A stretch of DNA of 64,000 nucleotides, from the NCBI RefSeq assembly GCF_003287495.1, contig NZ_PRLE01000005.1:177514-241513 (forward strand), in the 5' to 3' direction. The notes beneath the pieces are model-generated. The model ran no database searches. It had not been told where the DNA came from and worked only from the letters and a program-made list of their open reading frames with translations. Shown here in pieces: positions 58,842-64,000 of this stretch. The translations under genes and the position numbers were made by a program. The stretch's first letter is position 1; each line of letters opens with the position of its first letter. The DNA is from Faecalibacterium prausnitzii (GTDB lineage: Bacteria > Bacillota > Clostridia > Oscillospirales > Ruminococcaceae).

Positions 58842-60422
58842 ATGGAAGACCAGCGCTCGATTTTAAAGAAAGTTTTCGGCTACGACAGTTTCCGCCCCGG
58901 CCAGGAGGAGATCGTGAAGCGGCTGCTGGGCGGGCAGGATGTGCTGGCCGTGATGCCCACGGGCGCGGGCAAGTCCATCTGTTATCAGGTGCCGGCCCTG
59001 CTGCTGCCGGGCATTACCCTTGTGGTATCGCCGCTGGTCAGCCTGATGAAAGACCAGGTGGGGGCCCTGGTGCAGGCAGGCGTGGCCGCCGCCTTTTTGA
59101 ACAACAGCCTCACCGACAACCAGAAAGCCCTGATGCTCCACCGGGCCCGGGAGGGGTGGTATAAGATCATCTATGTGGCCCCGGAGCGGCTGGAGATGCC
59201 GGGCTTCCAGCGGTTTGCGCAGGAAAAACTCATCAGCATGGTCACGGTGGACGAGGCCCACTGCATCAGCCAGTGGGGGCAGGATTTCCGCCCCAGCTAC
59301 CTGCGCGTCAAAGCCTTTGTGGACAGCCTGCCCAGCCGCCCGGTGGTGGGGGCGTTCACGGCCACCGCCACGGCCCACGTCCGGGATGACATCCGCACCC
59401 ATCTGGCCCTGAAAGACCCCTATGAGGTGACGACAGGCTTTGACCGCCCCAACCTTTATTTTGAGTCCCGTCGTGCCCTGCCCAGCGAGAAGCCCCGTGT
59501 CCTGCTGGATTATGTCCTGCGGGAGGGAGACCATGCGGGCATCGTCTATTGCAGCACCACCAAACAGGTGGACGAGACGGCCCGCCTGCTCCAGAGCCGG
59601 GGCATCCGGGCGGCAGCCTACCACGCCAAGCTGGACGCGGAGGTCCGCCGGAAGAACCAGGACGATTTCCTCTATGACCGTGTCCAGATCATGGTGGCCA
59701 CCAACGCCTTTGGCATGGGCATTGATAAGCCCAACGTCCGGTTTGTCATCCACTACAACATGCCCAAGGACTTGGAAAGCTACTATCAGGAGGCGGGCCG
59801 TGCCGGGCGGGACGGCGAACCGGCCCGCTGCATCCTGCTCTACTCCGGCACCGATGTGCGGACCATCCGCTTTTTCATTGACAAAGAGAGGGAAGCGGAC
59901 AACGGTCTGCCCGCTGATGTAAAAGCCGAAGCCGCCCGCAAGGCGGAGGAACGGCTCAAGTACATGACCTTTTACTCCACCACGCCCCGCTGCCTGCGGG
60001 GGTTCATGCTCCAATATTTTGGGGAGGTGGCCCCGGCCAAGTGCGGCAACTGCTCCAATTGCCTCATGGCAGAGGAGGCTGCCCGGCAGATGGAACAGCG
60101 TGCCGCCGAGGCCAAGCAGCGGGCCGCCGCCAGCGCCCGCCGTCTGGCTGAAAAGCCCCGCCGCCGCCCGGCGGACGTGGAGCTCAGCGCCGAGGACGAA
60201 AAGCTGCTGGCCGACCTCTACGCCCTGCGCAAGCGGCTGGCCAGCAAGCAGAAAATCCCGGCCTATCTCGTGTTCAGCGATGCCACCCTCCGGGAGATGG
60301 TACAGAAAAAGCCGTTCAGCACCGATGAGCTGCTCAATATCACCGGCGTGGGCGAGAAGAAAGCCGCCCGCTACGGCACGATCTTCCTCGCCGCCATCGA
60401 GGAGGCCGTCAGAAGCCGCTAA
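58842..60422 (+). CDS. recQ: ATP-dependent DNA helicase RecQ
   Basis: 526 residues from ATG at 58842 (CAAAGGAGACAGTTTG). SF2 helicase: FGYDSFRPGQEEIV, Walker A MPTGAGKSICYQVPAL, VDEAHCISQWGQDFRPSY (DEAH and aromatic loop), FTATAT, NAFGMGIDKPNVRFVIH, YQEAGRAGRDGEP. Zinc-binding CGNCSNC lies near 405. The RQC winged helix appears replaced by an Arg/Ala-rich linker (about 420-445), then an HRDC-like domain at the end (LRKRLASKQKIPAYLVFSDATLREM). This is the short RecQ form. Confidence 0.94.
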   Translation: MEDQRSILKKVFGYDSFRPGQEEIVKRLLGGQDVLAVMPTGAGKSICYQVPALLLPGITLVVSPLVSLMKDQVGALVQAGVAAAFLNNSLTDNQKALMLHRAREGWYKIIYVAPERLEMPGFQRFAQEKLISMVTVDEAHCISQWGQDFRPSYLRVKAFVDSLPSRPVVGAFTATATAHVRDDIRTHLALKDPYEVTTGFDRPNLYFESRRALPSEKPRVLLDYVLREGDHAGIVYCSTTKQVDETARLLQSRGIRAAAYHAKLDAEVRRKNQDDFLYDRVQIMVATNAFGMGIDKPNVRFVIHYNMPKDLESYYQEAGRAGRDGEPARCILLYSGTDVRTIRFFIDKEREADNGLPADVKAEAARKAEERLKYMTFYSTTPRCLRGFMLQYFGEVAPAKCGNCSNCLMAEEAARQMEQRAAEAKQRAAASARRLAEKPRRRPADVELSAEDEKLLADLYALRKRLASKQKIPAYLVFSDATLREMVQKKPFSTDELLNITGVGEKKAARYGTIFLAAIEEAVRSR

Positions 60423-60427
60423 AAATA

Positions 60428-60484
60428 AAACGTTCCGTTTTCCACAATTCCTGCATCGGATGTGGAAAACGGAACGCTTTTTAT
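60428..60484 (+). terminator. Terminator of recQ
   Basis: AAACGTTCCGTTTTCCACA pairs with TGTGGAAAACGGAACGCTTT, followed by TTTT. Confidence 0.93.
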
Positions 60485-60521
60485 AACGCTGCTTTGCATT
60501 GCAATTTTGCAGTGCTTTTGA

Positions 60522-60631
60522 AGCTTGCCAAGGGCTCTCCCTTTGAAAGACTCCCTCCGGCCGGAGGGAGATGCCGCGTAAGCGACAGAGGGAGGAGGAG
60601 CTGGCAATGCGGAGCATTGACTGAGAGGGCT
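60522..60631. repeat. Interspersed palindromic repeat abutting the nrdG stop
   Basis: GCTTGCCAAGGGCTCTCCCT, CTCCCTCCGGCCGGAGGGAG, then GGAGCTGGCAATGCGGAGCA and GACTGAGAGGGC; it ends at the complement of the nrdG stop codon. Confidence 0.78.
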
Positions 60632-61181
60632 ACATCGTATGGGTGGAAAAGACCTGCTCGTCCTGCCACCAGATAGGCTCTCCGGCGGCAAGGGACTTGG
60701 GCACATCCAGCAGCCGCTGGTTCCGGCTGCCCCGGAAGCGGAGGGAGATGTCGTGCTCGGCCTGCACAAAGCGGCCGTCCACCAGCACATCCAGCAGGCC
60801 CAGCAGCTCGTCGGTGACTTCGCACCGGGCGTGACAGGGGACCGCCCCGGTCAGCTGCTCCCAGGTGTAGCCGGAGTAGCACCAGACCGTCTTTTTGGGG
60901 TAGAGGGCCTTGAAGTTGCGGACAAAGGGAAGAAGCTCCCGCTGGTTCTCCGGCTCCATGGGCTCGCCGCCCAGCAGGGAGATGCCGGCGATATAGTCCG
61001 GCTGGCAGGAGGCGAAAACTTCGTTGCGGGTGGCCTTATCAAAGGGCTTGCCGTAACCGAAATCCCATGCCACCTCATTGAAGCAGCCGGGGCAGTGATG
61101 CCGGCAGCCCGAGACGAACACACTGGTGCGCACGCCGGGCCCGTTGGCAATGTCGTAATACTTAATTGTAGCAAAATTCAT
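60630..61181 (-). CDS. nrdG: Anaerobic ribonucleotide reductase activating protein
   Basis: 183 residues. Radical-SAM enzyme that makes the glycyl radical in NrdD. The CxxxCxxC cluster motif is SGCRHHCPGCFN; GGEPMEPEN is the SAM-binding GGEP segment. It lies downstream of nrdD with a repeat unit between them and should be co-transcribed. Confidence 0.96.
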   Translation of the reverse strand: MNFATIKYYDIANGPGVRTSVFVSGCRHHCPGCFNEVAWDFGYGKPFDKATRNEVFASCQPDYIAGISLLGGEPMEPENQRELLPFVRNFKALYPKKTVWCYSGYTWEQLTGAVPCHARCEVTDELLGLLDVLVDGRFVQAEHDISLRFRGSRNQRLLDVPKSLAAGEPIWWQDEQVFSTHTM

Positions 61182-61239
61182 GATATATCAAACCTGAAAG
61201 CAAGGCACGCTGCTTTGCTTTACAATTTGTTGTGCTTTT

Positions 61240-61299
61240 TGGAGCTTGCCAAGGGCTCCCCTGCTAGGGGAGCTGGCACGCGAAGCGTGACTGAGAGGT
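61240..61299. repeat. Interspersed palindromic repeat abutting the nrdD stop
   Basis: GCTTGCCAAGGGCTCCCCTG, CTAGGGGAGCTGGCACGCGA and CGTGACTGAGAGGT; its edge touches the complement of the nrdD stop codon. Confidence 0.83.
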
Positions 61300-63471
61300 T
61301 TACAGGTGCAGCACCCGATCCTTGATCTCCTGGGTGCGGCCCTGGTTCCAGAACTGGGTGCCGATATAACCGCAGGTGCGGCGGGCAACATTCAGCTTGT
61401 TCTGGTCACGGTTGCCGCACTTGGGGCACTCCCACACCAGCTTGCCGTCGTCCTCCACGATCTTGATCTCGCCGTCGTAACCGCAGCACTGGCAGTAATC
61501 GGACTTGGTGTTCAGCTCGGCGTACATGATGTTGTCGTAGATGAACTGCAGCACGCTCATGACGGCCTCCAGATTATCCTGCATGTTGGGCACTTCCACA
61601 TAGCTGATGGCACCGCCCGGAGAGAGCTTCTGAAATTCACTCTCAAATTTCAGCTTGGTAAAGGCGTCGATCTGCTCCGAGACGTGGACGTGATAGCTGT
61701 TGGTGATATAGTTCTTGTCGGTGATGCCGGGCACGATGCCGAACCGCTTCTGCAGGCACTTGGCGAATTTGTAGGTGGTGGATTCCAGCGGGGTGCCGTA
61801 GAGAGAGTAGTCCATATTCTCCGCTTTCTTCCACTCGCTGCACTTGTCGTTCATGTGCTGCATCACGCTCAGGGCAAAGGGTTTGGCACCGGCGTCGGTG
61901 TGGCTCTTGCCCGTCATATACTTCACGCACTCATACAGGCCGGCATAGCCCAGGCTGATGGTGGAGTAACCGCCATACAGCAGCTTGTCGATCTTCTCGC
62001 CTTTTTTCAGGCGGGCCAGTGCGCCGTACTGCCACAGGATGGGCGCGGCATCGCTGGGGGTGCCCAGCAGACGCTGGTGGCGGGCCTGCAGTGCACGGTG
62101 GCAGAGGGCCAGACGCTCGTCGAAGATCTTCCAGAACTTATCAAAGTTGCCGCCGGAAGAGAGGGCTACATCCACCAGGTTGATGGTGACGACGCCCTGA
62201 TTGAAGCGGCCATAATATTTGGGCTTGCCCGTCTCGGGGTCCACATAGGGGGTCAGGAAGCTGCGGCAGCCCATGCAGGTGTAGCAGTGGCCCTCACCGT
62301 TTTTGTCCACTTTCATCTCCAGCATCTTCTTCTCGGAGATGTAGTCGGGCACCATCCGCTTGGCGGTGCACTTGGCGGCCAGCTCAGTCAGATAGTAATA
62401 AGGGGCGCCGGGGCGGATGTTGTCTTCCTCCAGCACATAGATCAGCTTGGGGAACGCGGGAGTGATCCAGACACCGGCCTCGTTCTTGACGCCCTGATAC
62501 CGCTGGCGGATGGTCTCCTCGATGATGATGGCCAGGTCTGCCTTTTCCTGCGGGTTGCGGGCCTCGCCCAGATACATGAAGACGGTGATGAACGGAGCCT
62601 GACCGTTGGTGGTCATCAGGGTGACGACCTGATACTGGATGGTCTGGACGCCGCGGTTGATCTCGTTGCGCAGGCGGCGCTCCACGATCTCTTTTTTCCG
62701 CTCGGCGGAAACATCCAGGCCCTCCATCTCGGCCTCGACCTCGGCGGCGATCTTCTTGCGGGAAACATCCACGAACGGAGCCAGATGAGTCAGGCTGATA
62801 CTCTGGCCGCCGTACTGGTTGGAGGCCACCTGTGCAATGATCTGGGTGGCAATGTTGCAGGCGGTGGAAAAGCTGTGAGGCTTTTCAATATAGGTGCCGG
62901 AGATGACGGTGCCGTTCTGCAGCATGTCTTCCAGGTTGACCAGGTCGCAGTTGTGCATGTGCTGGGCAAAGTAGTCCGAATCGTGGAAATGGATCAGGCC
63001 CTCCTGATGGGCTTTGACGATCTCCGGGTCCAGCAGCAGGCGGGCGGTCAGGTCCTTGGAGATCTCACCGGCCATGTAGTCGCGCTGGACACTGTTCACG
63101 GTGGGGTTCTTGTTGGCGTTCTCCTGCTTGACTTCTTCGTTCTGGCACTCGATCAGGCTCAGAATGCGCTCATCCGTAGTATTGGTCTGGCGCTTGAGGC
63201 TCTGTACATAGCGGTAGGTGATATAGTGGCGGGCAATGTCATGGGCACGGATGTCCATCAGCTTGTTCTCCACCATGTCCTGGATCTCCTCCACGCTGAC
63301 GGCGCGGTTGAGAGCGTGGCACTGGTCGGTCACATCCGATGCGATCTGAGTGATCTGCTCCCGGGTCAGACGGCTTTTGCCGCCCACGGAATCGCTGGCC
63401 TTGGTCACTGCCGTGATGATCTTGGTGATATCAAAGGGCACCTCTGCGCCGTTGCGCTTGATGATCTTCAT
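61300..63471 (-). CDS. nrdD: Anaerobic ribonucleoside-triphosphate reductase
   Basis: 723 residues; AGGAGGAAAATGA before the ATG. It makes dNTPs without oxygen. An ATP-cone lies at the start (MKIIKRNGAEVPFDITKI to about 95), then the ten-stranded barrel (ETIRQRYQGVKNEAGVWITPAFPKLIY; GHCYTCMGCRSFL with reaction Cys). The C-terminal zinc site is CQCCGYDGE and WECPKCGN, and the glycyl-radical loop is RTCGYIGTQFW near residue 704. Length and motifs are complete. Promoter and NrdR-like box lie at 63562-63589. Confidence 0.97.
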   Translation of the reverse strand: MKIIKRNGAEVPFDITKIITAVTKASDSVGGKSRLTREQITQIASDVTDQCHALNRAVSVEEIQDMVENKLMDIRAHDIARHYITYRYVQSLKRQTNTTDERILSLIECQNEEVKQENANKNPTVNSVQRDYMAGEISKDLTARLLLDPEIVKAHQEGLIHFHDSDYFAQHMHNCDLVNLEDMLQNGTVISGTYIEKPHSFSTACNIATQIIAQVASNQYGGQSISLTHLAPFVDVSRKKIAAEVEAEMEGLDVSAERKKEIVERRLRNEINRGVQTIQYQVVTLMTTNGQAPFITVFMYLGEARNPQEKADLAIIIEETIRQRYQGVKNEAGVWITPAFPKLIYVLEEDNIRPGAPYYYLTELAAKCTAKRMVPDYISEKKMLEMKVDKNGEGHCYTCMGCRSFLTPYVDPETGKPKYYGRFNQGVVTINLVDVALSSGGNFDKFWKIFDERLALCHRALQARHQRLLGTPSDAAPILWQYGALARLKKGEKIDKLLYGGYSTISLGYAGLYECVKYMTGKSHTDAGAKPFALSVMQHMNDKCSEWKKAENMDYSLYGTPLESTTYKFAKCLQKRFGIVPGITDKNYITNSYHVHVSEQIDAFTKLKFESEFQKLSPGGAISYVEVPNMQDNLEAVMSVLQFIYDNIMYAELNTKSDYCQCCGYDGEIKIVEDDGKLVWECPKCGNRDQNKLNVARRTCGYIGTQFWNQGRTQEIKDRVLHL

Positions 63472-63561
63472 TCATTTTCCTCCTGACGATACAGCCGCAA
63501 TTTGAGCGGGCGTCCCTTTTGGCAAGAGGCGCCCGCGGAATGCATGGTAGATGTTGATACT

Positions 63562-63589
63562 ATCATATCACTATTTAGTGATATGTCAA
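63562..63589 (-). promoter_or_regulatory. nrdD promoter overlapped by a probable NrdR box
   Basis: On the minus strand TTGACA (63589-63584), 16 bp, TATGAT (63567-63562). Between and over them lies a palindrome with 10 bp perfect arms, CATATCACTA and TAGTGATATG (63564-63585). Its core CACTATTTAGTG is close to the NrdR box pattern CACTATATAGTG. NrdR binding here would block polymerase. Confidence 0.8.
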
Positions 63590-63909
63590 TGGAAGAACCA
63601 CTACATTTTGTGTTTTGTAGCATTGAACAAATTTGCGGGAAGATTTTCAGAGCAAAATCTCGGTCAAAGCCCCTTGACAAACCGCACAAGAAAAGTAGGA
63701 CCTTTCCGCAGGGTAATATCCGCTGTCCTCTATACGGTTCCCATATGGGATCCCCTTTATTATATTACCTTATAATAGGGGAGAAAGGAGCCCGGCGGGA
63801 GGCAGGGGATGCACGGGCGGGAAGATGTCAAACGCCGGTGGAGTTTGATACAAAAAACTGGGCAAAAAGCCCAAAGAAGAAAAAAGTCAAAAAAACTTGC
63901 AAAAAGGGG
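63590..63909. other. Intergenic region without recognised gene
   Basis: 320 bp of mixed, partly AT-rich DNA between the nrdD promoter and the right-edge promoter. An imperfect inverted repeat (CCCCTTTATTATA with TATAATAGGGG, about 63752-63781) is present. No supported reading frame seen. Confidence 0.5.
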
Positions 63910-63938
63910 TTGCCAAATGGCCTGGTGTGTGGTATTAT
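63910..63938 (+). promoter_or_regulatory. Promoter facing the right edge
   Basis: TTGCCA (63910-63915), 17 bp, TATTAT (63933-63938), TGG extended -10. Confidence 0.8.
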
Positions 63939-63944
63939 ACTTGA

Positions 63945-64000
63945 GCGCCAAGCGCTGAGGCAAAAGAATGACTTCCAAAGCCTCAGCGAGAAGCCCTTGA
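63945..64000 (+). other. Structured 5' leader or ncRNA, cut by the right edge
   Basis: Right after the promoter, GCTGAGGC and GCCTCAGC pair around about 20 bases (63954-63987). No start codon with RBS is visible before the window ends. It could be a riboswitch-type leader or a small RNA; no family is recognised. Confidence 0.45.

Noticed and set aside
63674..63702. TTGACA at 63674 as a promoter
   Set aside because: No acceptable -10 at 16-18 bp (TAGGAC only) and no gene close downstream.

Overview
The window is high-GC DNA from a Gram-positive anaerobe: strong AGGAGG-type ribosome binding sites, sortases, EI/HPr, pyruvate phosphate dikinase, a glycyl-radical ribonucleotide reductase and an ECF transporter core. 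Overall gene content and the interspersed repeats fit an Oscillospiraceae gut bacterium, most likely Faecalibacterium or a close relative; this is inference from gene content, not a database match.

Layout: (1) 1-6660 is a sortase-assembled pilus locus in the order adhesin (cut by the left edge), small protein, SipA-like signal peptidase homologue, Spy0128/FctA-like backbone pilin, class B sortase, minor pilin, second sortase. The order matches the streptococcal FCT pilus region. (2) 7337-14787 holds a DUF4830-like protein, HPr and EI of the PTS (HPr has Lys at position 46), a cation-efflux protein, an aminotransferase and a GH2 glycosidase. (3) 14857-21356, minus strand, holds a lipoprotein, mfd, pth and a stand-alone GlmU-type acyltransferase. 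(4) 21721-27301 holds ppdK, a secreted C69 dipeptidase and two small genes; the 3' end and terminator of ppdK are duplicated at 27341-27465. (5) 27661-36215 is a type I-E CRISPR-Cas locus with intact cas3-cse1-cse2-cas7-cas5-cas6e, but cas1 is cut after about 32 codons and runs straight into an 18-repeat array; cas2 and a leader are absent. (6) 36353-44545 is a scarred region: HD-GYP fragment, antiporter, thiM/yitT/HAD operon, GGDEF remnant, and a serine-recombinase element with duplicated tRNA-Val-derived sequences next to the tRNA-Val gene. (7) 44766-60422 is housekeeping: ruvCAB, glmM, a methyltransferase, ecfA1-ecfA2-ecfT-truA, a propeller protein, a CvpA protein, ClpE, a glycosyltransferase and recQ. 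(8) 60630-63471 is nrdD-nrdG behind a promoter that overlaps a probable NrdR box, and a new transcription unit starts at the right edge.

Two themes stand out. First, a family of composite palindromic repeats (about 55 bp half units A and B, sometimes joined by a 130 bp insert) occupies many intergenic gaps, commonly touching the stop codons of upstream genes. Second, several genes are truncated or internally deleted between about 35 and 41 kb (cas1, HD-GYP, GGDEF), which points to a deletion-prone region around the CRISPR array and the recombinase element.
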